Of a DNA stretch of 11,953 nucleotides, positions 1 to 6,216 are shown in pieces (the stretch's first letter is position 1; every line of letters begins with the position of its first letter). The notes beneath the pieces are model-generated. The model made no database searches. It was given only the letters and a program-made list of their open reading frames with translations, and was not told the DNA's origin. The stretch covers positions 1-11,953 of the forward strand of contig CAMMMI010000053.1 of NCBI GenBank assembly GCA_946497905.1, read 5' to 3'. The stretch is from an uncultured Clostridium sp. Lineage in GTDB: Bacteria; Bacillota; Clostridia; TANB77; CAG-508. The translations under genes and the position numbers were made by a program.

Positions 1-80
1 TTATCATGTTTTAAATATTCTTTTAATAATGTATCATCAAAATTAGATATACAATTGTCTATATCAATTCCTATTCTCAT
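1..80 (-). CDS. HAD-type 5'-nucleotidase-like protein, N-terminal fragment
   Basis: Only the first 26 codons are inside the window; the gene runs off the left edge. The start reads MRIGIDIDNCISNFDDTLL, a beta strand ending in an Asp-x-Asp pair (D6, D8), which is the motif I signature of HAD phosphatases. The MRIGIDID opening is typical of cytosolic deoxyribonucleotidase (NT5C-like) proteins of Clostridia, in which the first Asp is the nucleophile. A GAGGAA Shine-Dalgarno (about 87-92) lies a few bases before the ATG at 78-80. Family membership at superfamily level is likely; the exact substrate (dNMP) is inferred. The gene may belong to the chromosome next to the accessory region rather than to the region itself. 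Confidence 0.6.
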   Translation of the reverse strand, partial: MRIGIDIDNCISNFDDTLLKEYLKHD

Positions 81-144
81 TTTCTATTTCCTCTTCTTCA
101 TCTTTTTTAACATAGTTTTCTAAATTTAGTTCTTTCTTAATAAG
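64..144 (-). pseudogene. Start-less C-terminal ORF remnant overlapping the nucleotidase start
   Basis: From an in-frame TAG at 145-147 the minus strand stays open for 26 codons to a TGA at 64-66. It encodes a charged tail (KKELNLENYVKKDEEEEIEN and a few more residues) with no ATG, GTG or TTG at the front. The tail overlaps the start of the nucleotidase by 14 bases, with that gene's Shine-Dalgarno inside it, which is a usual arrangement for the last codons of an upstream operon partner. I read it as the surviving 3' end of a gene whose body was removed or displaced when the neighbouring accessory DNA arrived. Chance openness is also possible, because 26 codons is short. Confidence 0.3.
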
Positions 145-171
145 CTATAATGCAACTAATCTTTTGTATTG

Positions 172-1068
172 TTATAGCATATCTTTTATAACTTTTTCTA
201 TTTCTGTTTCCCAATTTTTAGTATGTATAACCCTCTTCTCATGTAAACTGTTTTGCAATATTTCTGCTTTAGTCATTTTTGAAATTTCTTCCCAATCATC
301 TTTTAAAATATATGTAGCATTATCTACTTCCATAGATTCCAATATTACCTTATTGCTTTTTTCAAATCCATATATTATATATCCAAAAAAACCTGCTTCT
401 CCAATTGCAACAAATGAAGGATTATACTTTGCTATCGTTTCTATATTTTTTCTGGCTATTAATCTATTTGTTTTTTTAATATTTTCTAATTTTTCTTTAA
501 CATACGGATACAATTTCTCCCAAGGATATTTTCCTTTAGGTAATACTTTCCAATTAAGTCTAATTGTTTTGCCATAATCTATATTTTCATTTTCATATAT
601 AATTTCACATTCTCCAAATATTTCCAAAAACAGATTTAAAATGTGTTTTAAATTATCCTCTTCTATTTCTTTTGCAATAATGTATTTTTCTTTATCTTTT
701 TTTACAATCTTAAATTCTACTTGGCAAGGTTTAATATATATTTTTTTGTTACATTCTCTAACTTCATGTGCAATCCCATCATGATATTGTCCATGCCAAT
801 CTTTAATATGGTATGGTCTATATATGTTTCTAAATTCTTTTTCATTTTTATTCACTAGTTCTTTTCCTCTCGAATTAAACCTAGTTACTGCCCCAACCTC
901 TCTAGGTAATATTTCTTCTCCTATTGTTAATTCTTTTGAAAATCCAATATCAATAGCTTTATTTATGTTTTCATTAGTTACTTTCACACCTATTAATCTT
1001 ATATTTTTTACATCATTTAATCGTATATATTTTTCCACATTCCTTATTTTTTTCTTTTTTATTATCAT
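172..1068 (-). CDS. Uncharacterised 298-aa protein, third gene of a HigB/HigA-ImmA unit
   Basis: I cannot name a function. The protein has no predicted membrane segment or signal peptide. Visible landmarks are a Gly/Phe-rich stretch with an FNSRGKE motif near residues 64-70, a DWHGQYHDG segment at 90-98, a hydrophobic GEAGFFGYIIYGFE element at 223-236, and a C-terminal block at 250-286 (NATYILKDDWEEISKMTKAE, then LHEKRVIH.KNWE). From memory, the DWHG region and the NATY..DW..LS..TKAEIL block recur in uncharacterised proteins of mobile or defence regions, often beside HigA-type antitoxins. That is recollection, not a search. It starts 15 bases after the stop of the HigA-ImmA gene, with a good AAGGAG site in the gap, so it is almost certainly cotranscribed. 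It may be an extra effector or regulator of the toxin module. Confidence 0.8.
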   Translation of the reverse strand: MIIKKKKIRNVEKYIRLNDVKNIRLIGVKVTNENINKAIDIGFSKELTIGEEILPREVGAVTRFNSRGKELVNKNEKEFRNIYRPYHIKDWHGQYHDGIAHEVRECNKKIYIKPCQVEFKIVKKDKEKYIIAKEIEEDNLKHILNLFLEIFGECEIIYENENIDYGKTIRLNWKVLPKGKYPWEKLYPYVKEKLENIKKTNRLIARKNIETIAKYNPSFVAIGEAGFFGYIIYGFEKSNKVILESMEVDNATYILKDDWEEISKMTKAEILQNSLHEKRVIHTKNWETEIEKVIKDML

Positions 1069-1083
1069 TTATTATTCTCCTTC

Positions 1084-2175
1084 CTATTCTACCCATTCAT
1101 ATTGTTGTTTTAATTCATTATATCTACTCCAAGGTAGAAATCCATCATGTTGTAATCTTCCAACTAAAATTCCTGGATGAATAGAATTTATTTTTGCAAA
1201 TTTCTTTATTTTCTCTCTGCTAATATTTTTTATTTCTTGCTTTACAAAATTTTCATATACTTCATCAGATAATATTGTATTTCTCGAATATTTATCAGCT
1301 TCTAGTTCTCTTTTTATATTTAAATCTTTTTGCTGATAATCTATAAAATTTTGACTTTTTTTTGCATGCAAAATTAAATGCCCCACCTCATGAAAGAAAG
1401 CAAACCAAAAATGATCATTACTACAATATCTTAAACTAATTTGTATTACTGGATTTTCTCCTATCCAAGTAAATGCTCCTCTAACCTTACTATTGGGTAC
1501 GGCTTCTTCCATTACGAAATATACACCATTATTATTACATATACTTTTTATTTGTGAAAAGATATATACATCTTCTTTTTCCATAAGTTTTTTTATATCA
1601 TTTAGTGCTTCTTCAAATTTTCCTTTATTATATTCATTAACTTCTTGCTTTCTAGCTTCTATTTCACATTTTCTAATCCATACTAATAATGGTTCTATAC
1701 TATACCCATCTTCTTTAAAGGAATATTCATACACTCGATTAGCATATACTGGCAATATGTTTTCTACTCTTTTTACTCCAAAAAATTTTAATAACTCATA
1801 TACTTTTTCTGCTTTAGATGAACCATCTGGTAAATTTATCCATTTCTTTTTTCTCATAAAATCAATCTGAAATTTAGAACAAATTTCAGTTAAATCTTCT
1901 TTCTCTAATTGTTCTATTTCCTTTTTCTTTTCTAAATACCCTCTATATTTAATTTCATAGTTCATTAATACATCATACTTTATATTTATAACTTTTTCTA
2001 AAGCAACAGCCATATCCATCGTTAATAACACTTTATTATTTAATAATTCACTTATATGTTTTTCACTCATATTTAATCTTATCGCCAACTCTTTTTGACT
2101 TATATTATAAATTTCTAATCTTTCTTTTATTAATTCTGAAGTTGGTACAAAATAATCTGTTACTAAACTTCCCAT
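1084..2175 (-). CDS. higA: HigA-type antitoxin fused to an ImmA/IrrE-family zinc metallopeptidase domain
   Basis: The 363-residue protein has two parts. Residues about 13-60 form a Cro/C1-type helix-turn-helix of the HigA kind (ISQKELAIRLNMSEKHISEL), which would bind the operon operator and neutralise HigB. After a linker, the C-terminal half carries HEVGH at residues 262-266 and a downstream ELEADKYS helix, the zinc-binding and third-ligand pattern of the ImmA/IrrE (COG2856) family. The tail HPGILVGRLQHDGFLPWS is typical of these fusions. I moved the start from the longer ORF (2196) to the ATG at 2173-2175, because the GAGGAG Shine-Dalgarno lies inside the longer form, 6 bases before this ATG. 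The gene follows higB by 30 bases. ImmA proteins cleave repressors, so the protease half may control its own HTH half or another partner (inference). Confidence 0.85.
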   Translation of the reverse strand: MGSLVTDYFVPTSELIKERLEIYNISQKELAIRLNMSEKHISELLNNKVLLTMDMAVALEKVINIKYDVLMNYEIKYRGYLEKKKEIEQLEKEDLTEICSKFQIDFMRKKKWINLPDGSSKAEKVYELLKFFGVKRVENILPVYANRVYEYSFKEDGYSIEPLLVWIRKCEIEARKQEVNEYNKGKFEEALNDIKKLMEKEDVYIFSQIKSICNNNGVYFVMEEAVPNSKVRGAFTWIGENPVIQISLRYCSNDHFWFAFFHEVGHLILHAKKSQNFIDYQQKDLNIKRELEADKYSRNTILSDEVYENFVKQEIKNISREKIKKFAKINSIHPGILVGRLQHDGFLPWSRYNELKQQYEWVE

Positions 2176-2205
2176 AAAAATCTCCTCACAATTCATATTA
2201 TTATT

Positions 2206-2532
2206 TTAATTATGATAATCCACTATATCTATTATGTCTATTTCTTTTATTATACTTTTATCATAAGGCATTTCATACCCTCTTGGTTTTATTATTATTC
2301 TCCAATTAGAATCTATACATACAGCAAAACAGCCTTTATAATTTCCATCTAACAAATGACATCTTTCTGGTTTATCGGTAGGAACTAAAGAAAGATTTTC
2401 GACTGTTTGAAGTGTATTTATTCTCATCATAATTCTTTGACTTAACATATTATATACTTTTTTTATATTTTTCTCACTATTTAATATCTTTTCTAATTTT
2501 TTATTTGGAACATTAATATCCATATTCAACAT
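2206..2532 (-). CDS. higB: HigB/RelE-superfamily toxin (plasmid maintenance killer type)
   Basis: A small basic-acidic protein of 105-108 residues with the layout of the HigB killer family: N-terminal NKKLEKILN, central RxxTLQTVENL, the PERCHLLDGNYKGCFAV core (residues 55-71), a strand NWRIIIKP, and the closing EIDIIDIVDYH. Family members are ribosome-dependent mRNA interferases. The toxin gene precedes the antitoxin gene, the order usual for higBA. A TAG stop lies directly before the ATG at 2530-2532, so that is the first possible start; the ATG at 2521-2523 (MDINV) fits the family length better. Neither has a usable Shine-Dalgarno, which suggests coupling to the upstream leader frame. An alternative label is simply type II toxin-antitoxin RelE/ParE family. 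Confidence 0.8.
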   Translation of the reverse strand: MLNMDINVPNKKLEKILNSEKNIKKVYNMLSQRIMMRINTLQTVENLSLVPTDKPERCHLLDGNYKGCFAVCIDSNWRIIIKPRGYEMPYDKSIIKEIDIIDIVDYHN

Positions 2533-2563
2533 CTATACTATAAATGTATCCTTCATCTTTCAA
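2513..2563 (-). other. Candidate 16-codon leader ORF overlapping the higB start
   Basis: The only strong ribosome site upstream of the toxin (AAGGAGG, 2571-2577) is 7 bases from a TTG at 2561-2563. That TTG opens a frame of 16 codons (LKDEGYIYSIDVEYGY) ending in a TAA at 2513-2515, in a different frame from higB and spanning both possible higB start codons. A ribosome finishing this leader would stop only 6 to 15 bases past the toxin ATGs, a geometry suited to translational coupling. It could also be a decayed toxin start. The peptide itself resembles nothing I know. Confidence 0.4.
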
Positions 2564-2581
2564 TTCGACTCCTCCTTTCTA

Positions 2582-2620
2582 ATTTCAAATTATATCACAC
2601 TTTACCTCAAAGGTAAAGTG
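2582..2620 (-). promoter_or_regulatory. higBA promoter with overlapping inverted-repeat operator
   Basis: Read on the minus strand, a -35 box TTTACC (2612-2617) and a perfect -10 box TATAAT (2589-2594) are separated by 17 bases, with a TG one base upstream of the -10 (extended -10). A perfect 10-bp inverted repeat, CACTTTACCT/AGGTAAAGTG (2598-2607 and 2611-2620, 3-base centre), covers the -35 box and most of the spacer. HigA proteins repress their own promoters by binding such palindromes, so this is the natural operator. On the plus strand the same hairpin is followed by T-runs, but no plus-strand gene needs a terminator here. Confidence 0.75.
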
Positions 2621-2676
2621 TTTTTGTGTTTTTTTTATAAAATTTTGTAATCCACAAATATATTGATTAATTAAAC

Positions 2677-2712
2677 AAAAGAAGATAAATAATTTTTTCT
2701 CTATCTTCTTTT
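2677..2712 (-). terminator. Intrinsic terminator after the serine recombinase gene
   Basis: Arms AAAAGAAGATA (2677-2687) and TATCTTCTTTT (2702-2712) are perfect complements around a 14-base loop, 43 bases beyond the recombinase stop. On the minus strand the second arm leads into TTTTGTTTAATT. The stem is GC-poor, so efficiency may be modest. T-runs on the opposite side mean it could work in both directions. Confidence 0.5.
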
Positions 2713-2755
2713 TTAAGTTTTATCTCCAAACTCTATATTTTTTATATTTTTTATA

Positions 2756-4612
2756 TTACAAATTTACTGCTCCGCACACCATATCTACCTCTATCGTTAC
2801 TTTAATTTTATGTTTTTCTATTCGTTTAACCTTATTTTTACCTTTTCTATTAAAACTAATAAAATCTTCAAAAGCAGTAAATTCAACTATTTCATCGTAT
2901 CTTTCAGACATAGCACCGAACAGCACTCCACATGTGTGGTCGCTCATCTGTAGATTTTTTTCGTGAATATCGTTGCTTGCCTGTAGATAATCTTCATAAT
3001 TAACTTTACTCTCATTTTTTAGTACAAAAGTTACTTGTTTTGGATCTGCTTTATCTTTTTCATTATACCCACCAATGATAACTTGTTTTACTAAAATTTC
3101 AAAAGCATCTTTATCAAATTCTGTTATAATTTCTCCATTTTCAAGATATTGTTTTAGCTTGTTTAAACTAAGTTTTCTGTTTGTTTTATTTCTTTCTTCT
3201 GTAACTAGTTTTTCTTGCTTTAAATTTAATTGTTCAATCTGATTTTGCAATTTCTCTTTTCTCTCTAAAAATGTTTCTCTATCAATGGCATTATCTAAAC
3301 TTAAATCAATTAGTTTATTCATTTTTGACTTTAGTTTTTCTTTTTCAGTTTCAATATTTTCTATTAACTTACTTGATGAATTTTCAGTAATAATACTGTT
3401 TATTCTTGTTATAAAGTTATTTACAATATCACCTTTGTTACTACATAATATTTTATAGGCATCTACAAAACAATTTTCTATTATTCTTTCTCTCATTGCT
3501 TTGCATTTAGGACATTCTTGTTTTCCTCTTTTAACAAAATTCATGCAATGCCATACTGGTGTCTCATTTTTAGTTTTTGAGTTCCAGTTTCTTCTTGTTA
3601 AAACTGTTCCACAAAATCCACAATAAATTCTACTACTAAATGGATATTTTCTACTATAGTTACCTCTCCTTTTACCTTTACTTCTTGAACCTGCCCTTTT
3701 TTCTAATATTTGTTGTACTTTATCAAATAACTCTGGTTCAATTATTGCTGTATGGTGTTCTTTAATATAGTACTGATTTTCTTCTCCCATATTGATTACT
3801 CGTTTATGTGTTATTGGATCTGTTGTATATGTTTTTCCTTGCAAGACATCTCCTTTGTATTTTTCATTTTTTAGTATTCTTCTAACTGTCGAATCACTCC
3901 ATCTTGTTAGTCCCTTTGGTGTTAAATATTTCATGTTTGTTAGTTCTCTTGCAATTATACTTGAACCAACACCTTGTGCATATCTACTAAAAATATATTT
4001 TACTATTTCTGCTTCTTCTTGATTAATAGATATACTTTTGTTTTCTTTATCATAAGTATAACCCAAACAGCCATTGTATCCAATTAGTTCTCCTCTTTGT
4101 TGTTTCATTTTTAGCCCTAGTTTTACATGTGATGATATTGTTTCACTTTCTTGTTGTGCTACTGAACTTAATATTGTTAATAGTAATTCTCCTGCCATTT
4201 CTAGAGTATTAATATTTTCTTCTTCAAATAGAATTGCTACATTTTTCTCTTTTAGCATTCTTACATATTTTAGAGTATCTAATGTGTTTCTTGCAAATCT
4301 TGATATTGACTTTGTTAGTATTAAATCAATTTTCCCATTCATACTATCTTGTATCATTCTCATAAAATTACTTCGTTTGTAATCTTGTGTTCCTGATATT
4401 GACTCATCTGCATATACTTCTACAAAAGACCATTCTATATTTTTTGATATTTTTTCATTGTAGTATTTTACTTGTGATTCAAAACTGTTTAATTGGTCTT
4501 CTGAATCTGTGCTTACTCTTGCATATGCTGCTACTTTTAGTTTTCTGTTTATTTGTAGTCCTGTAGTTCTATCTATTCTTCCTTGTATTTTCTCTATAAC
4601 TTGAACTTTCAT
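2756..4612 (-). CDS. Large serine recombinase (site-specific integrase/excisionase)
   Basis: This 618-residue protein would cut and join DNA at attachment sites through a 5'-phosphoserine intermediate and is the likely integrase of the mobile element. The resolvase domain occupies about residues 25-165. It has the catalytic serine in AAYARVST (S34), the conserved SISRFARN (102-109), and the LTILSSVAQQESE helix. A recombinase domain follows (about 175-300: LGYTYD, ARELT, STVRRILKNEKYKGD). A zinc ribbon comes next, with Cys331, Cys334, Cys356 and Cys367/370. A long coiled coil follows at about 410-490, the part that controls integration against excision. The last 65 residues (from LQMSDHTCG) look like an added tail. 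The start is set by GGAGG 5 bases before the ATG. The gene lies downstream of the SHOCT-like and ParB-like genes and is probably cotranscribed with them. Confidence 0.93.
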   Translation of the reverse strand: MKVQVIEKIQGRIDRTTGLQINRKLKVAAYARVSTDSEDQLNSFESQVKYYNEKISKNIEWSFVEVYADESISGTQDYKRSNFMRMIQDSMNGKIDLILTKSISRFARNTLDTLKYVRMLKEKNVAILFEEENINTLEMAGELLLTILSSVAQQESETISSHVKLGLKMKQQRGELIGYNGCLGYTYDKENKSISINQEEAEIVKYIFSRYAQGVGSSIIARELTNMKYLTPKGLTRWSDSTVRRILKNEKYKGDVLQGKTYTTDPITHKRVINMGEENQYYIKEHHTAIIEPELFDKVQQILEKRAGSRSKGKRRGNYSRKYPFSSRIYCGFCGTVLTRRNWNSKTKNETPVWHCMNFVKRGKQECPKCKAMRERIIENCFVDAYKILCSNKGDIVNNFITRINSIITENSSSKLIENIETEKEKLKSKMNKLIDLSLDNAIDRETFLERKEKLQNQIEQLNLKQEKLVTEERNKTNRKLSLNKLKQYLENGEIITEFDKDAFEILVKQVIIGGYNEKDKADPKQVTFVLKNESKVNYEDYLQASNDIHEKNLQMSDHTCGVLFGAMSERYDEIVEFTAFEDFISFNRKGKNKVKRIEKHKIKVTIEVDMVCGAVNL

Positions 4613-4659
4613 TAATCCTCCATTCTGTTAGAGAGAACCCTGTTTGGATTATATACTAT

Positions 4660-4878
4660 TTAAAATTTAAAATCAATCTCGTATTTTTCTAGCTTATATT
4701 CCTTTATAATGTTCTCTTTTGCTTGTTTGTATATTTTTTCATCTATTAACTTGTGTTTATATATCTTATTTAAAAGTGTTATTTCGATACTTCCATTTAA
4801 TAAATTAGCATCTATCTTTTCTTGTATGAATTTAATATCTCTCTTGTTTCTCTGTATTTTCCATAGGCTATACCTCAT
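4660..4878 (-). CDS. Small SHOCT-like protein preceding the recombinase
   Basis: A 72-residue basic protein. Residues 34-61 (TLLNKIYKHKLIDEKIYKQA and the following helix) match the SHOCT pattern: a hydrophobic helix, a short 'K-L-I-D-E-x-x-Y' turn, and a second Lys-rich helix. Small SHOCT proteins of this size commonly sit just upstream of serine recombinases in clostridial integrative elements, where they are suspected oligomerisation or DNA-contact factors. The ATG overlaps the stop codon of the ParB-like gene (ATGA, 4875-4878), so translation is probably coupled. The recombinase starts 47 bases downstream. The SHOCT assignment rests on motif shape only. Confidence 0.65.
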   Translation of the reverse strand: MRYSLWKIQRNKRDIKFIQEKIDANLLNGSIEITLLNKIYKHKLIDEKIYKQAKENIIKEYKLEKYEIDFKF

Positions 4879-5600
4879 ACATTTTGTGTATTTTCTAAAA
4901 TACTTATAATGTATTCTTTTATTTTTTTGTTTGGCACTCCTAGAAGATACTTTTCTATTTCTTCTTGTGTGAAAATTATTTTTGAACTCTTTTCATTTTT
5001 ATAACTTTCTATTTTTTCTTTACTTAAAATATAATTTTTACCTGTGTTTTTGTTTCTTCTAAAATCTCTCTTTATTTTTTGAGCTATGGTATTTGTAATT
5101 TTGTAATTATAATTTCGGATTATTTCTGCTATCCTCATTTGATTTTTCTCATCAATAAAACTTATATGTTCTGCTGAATTTATTCCTAGCTTTTTATTAT
5201 TTACAAGTTCTTGTAATTCTGGTATTAAATAATTTAATCTTAGATATTTTTGAAATGTTCCGTTACTAATATTTTTATCTTTACAAATTTCTTTTCTATT
5301 TTGGTTATATTCTTCAAAATATTTTTTATATTTTCTTGCTATTTCCATTGGTGTATTTTGTGTTACATTAGATGTATTAAGTATATTCTCGTTTTTATCT
5401 TTATCTACTACCTTACTTTCTTTTATAACTGGCTCGTAATCTTCTCCTAGTATATTTAAGACTTCTTCTTTGGTAATCCATTCCATATTAACACCTTCTA
5501 AAATTTCTCCTACTTCAAGTTTTTCTCTCATCATTTCTTTAACTTTTTTTATTTCTTCTTTCTTGTAATAGTTTATTAGTAATTGATTTGTTTCTGGCAT
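4875..5600 (-). CDS. ParB/KorB-like DNA-binding protein without an N-terminal ParB domain
   Basis: A 241-residue protein. Residues about 84-151 (MEIARKYKKYFEEYNQNRKE ... GTFQKYLRLNYLIPELQELV ... GINSAEHISFI) match the central helix-turn-helix of ParB/KorB-like proteins, where 'Q+YxRLxxLIPEL' and a 'AxxLSxL'-type helix follow each other. The N-terminal 80 residues lack the GExRxxA box used by CTPase-type ParB proteins, so this is a shortened mobile-element variant. The start at 5598-5600 (MPETNQ) was chosen over an ORF extension to 5642, because GGAGG at 5609-5613 is 8 bases upstream and the extension would place it inside the gene. No ParA gene is nearby. Likely roles are binding the repeat region upstream or regulating the recombinase operon (inference). 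Confidence 0.7.
   Translation of the reverse strand: MPETNQLLINYYKKEEIKKVKEMMREKLEVGEILEGVNMEWITKEEVLNILGEDYEPVIKESKVVDKDKNENILNTSNVTQNTPMEIARKYKKYFEEYNQNRKEICKDKNISNGTFQKYLRLNYLIPELQELVNNKKLGINSAEHISFIDEKNQMRIAEIIRNYNYKITNTIAQKIKRDFRRNKNTGKNYILSKEKIESYKNEKSSKIIFTQEEIEKYLLGVPNKKIKEYIISILENTQNV
4878..4913. repeat. Two TACAT-N3-ATGTA-like motifs at the 3' end of the ParB-like gene
   Basis: On the plus strand, TACATTTTGTGTA (4878-4890) and TACTTATAATGTA (4901-4913) are 13-bp imperfect palindromes of the same form as the three motifs at 5961-6014. The second differs from the 6002-6014 copy at only two central positions. They lie inside coding sequence and just ahead of the SHOCT-like start, so they could be operator sites or a chance product of AT-rich codons. 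Confidence 0.35.
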
Positions 5601-5644
5601 AATAAAAACCTCCATTTTATTTATTAAAAAAACAAAAAGCAATT

Positions 5645-5731
5645 GACAAATCTAGCTTCGTTAGACCTTTTTATTGTTTTTTAATTTTTTCTTTTTTAAT
5701 AAGGTCTAACAAGAAGCGTATAAGATTTGTC
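5645..5731. repeat. Three-segment interrupted inverted repeat with alternative pairing
   Basis: Three arm pairs nest in order: GACAAATCT/AGATTTGTC (5645-5653 with 5723-5731), GCTTC/GAAGC (5655-5659 with 5713-5717), and GTTAGACCTT/AAGGTCTAAC (5660-5669 with 5701-5710). Small bulges separate them, and the apical loop of about 31 bases is T-rich. In addition AAATCTAGCTT (5648-5658) has a perfect 11-base complement at 5811-5821, so the left arm can pair with either of two partners. The element overlaps the probable promoter of the ParB-like operon. It could be a regulator-binding site, an attenuator, or an origin/transfer-type structure. Confidence 0.55.
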
Positions 5732-5738
5732 GACGCGA

Positions 5739-5778
5739 AAAATTGCACAGCAATTTTTCTGTGCAATTTTATTTTTTT
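5739..5778 (+). terminator. Terminator-like hairpin pointing along the plus strand
   Basis: Perfect 12-bp arms AAAATTGCACAG (5739-5750) and CTGTGCAATTTT (5759-5770) with an 8-base loop are followed by A and seven Ts (5772-5778). This is the classic intrinsic form on the plus strand. No plus-strand coding gene precedes it, so it would end either a short untranslated RNA or antisense readthrough. On the minus strand the stem is followed by only a few Ts. Confidence 0.5.
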
Positions 5779-5812
5779 ATTATAGAAAATATAATTTTCT
5801 ATAATAAAAAAA
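5772..5812. repeat. Perfect 19-bp AT-rich inverted repeat
   Basis: The left arm 5772-5790 (seven Ts, then ATTATAGAAAAT) and the right arm 5794-5812 (ATTTTCTATAAT, then seven As) are exact complements around a 3-base ATA centre. The stem has only one G-C pair per arm, so it is a weak terminator but could extrude as a cruciform or bind a dimeric protein. Its first seven bases are the T-run of the hairpin before it. Confidence 0.6.
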
Positions 5813-5960
5813 GCTAGATTTTCTCTAACTTAGTTTCCTGCTTTCAATTTTTCATATTGCAATAATATCACCTTGTTTTTTATACGTCAATGAATGTTTT
5901 TTGAAACAAATTTGAAAATTTATTTTAAACTTAAATAATATTCTTATATAAATTATAAAA

Positions 5961-6014
5961 TACACTAAATGTATGCTTATTACATCTAATGTATTTTACA
6001 ATACTTGCAATGTA
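5961..6014. repeat. Three helically phased 13-bp palindromic motifs
   Basis: Plus-strand copies TACACTAAATGTA (5961-5973), TACATCTAATGTA (5981-5993) and TACTTGCAATGTA (6002-6014) follow the form TACAT-N3-ATGTA. The middle copy has perfect 5-bp arms. Starts are 20 and 21 bp apart, about two helical turns, which places the sites on one face of the DNA. Two further copies lie at 4878-4913. This is the layout of a multi-site operator or iteron group for a dimeric HTH protein. Confidence 0.5.
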
Positions 6015-6216
6015 TTTCATTTATGAATATTTTGTTTATTTCTTATTACATTTTAGTTATACCAAGCATTTTAGTATCTTTTTGTTACTCTGCATTTTTT
6101 CTGTATTTTTTTACTATTTACAGAGGTCTAGAAAACTTGTTTTTCTATGTGTTTACGAGATACTCTCTGTATCTCTTTCCTGCCTTTTAGAATTATTATT
6201 TTTGATTTTCAATTTT

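Noticed and set aside
824..1180. Plus-strand ORF of 118 aa
   Set aside because: Antisense to two well-supported minus-strand genes; Ser/Phe/Leu-rich composition typical of a reverse-strand shadow.
2598..2630. Hairpin plus T-run read as a plus-strand terminator
   Set aside because: No plus-strand gene precedes it, and the palindrome lies exactly over the minus-strand higB promoter, so an operator role explains it better.
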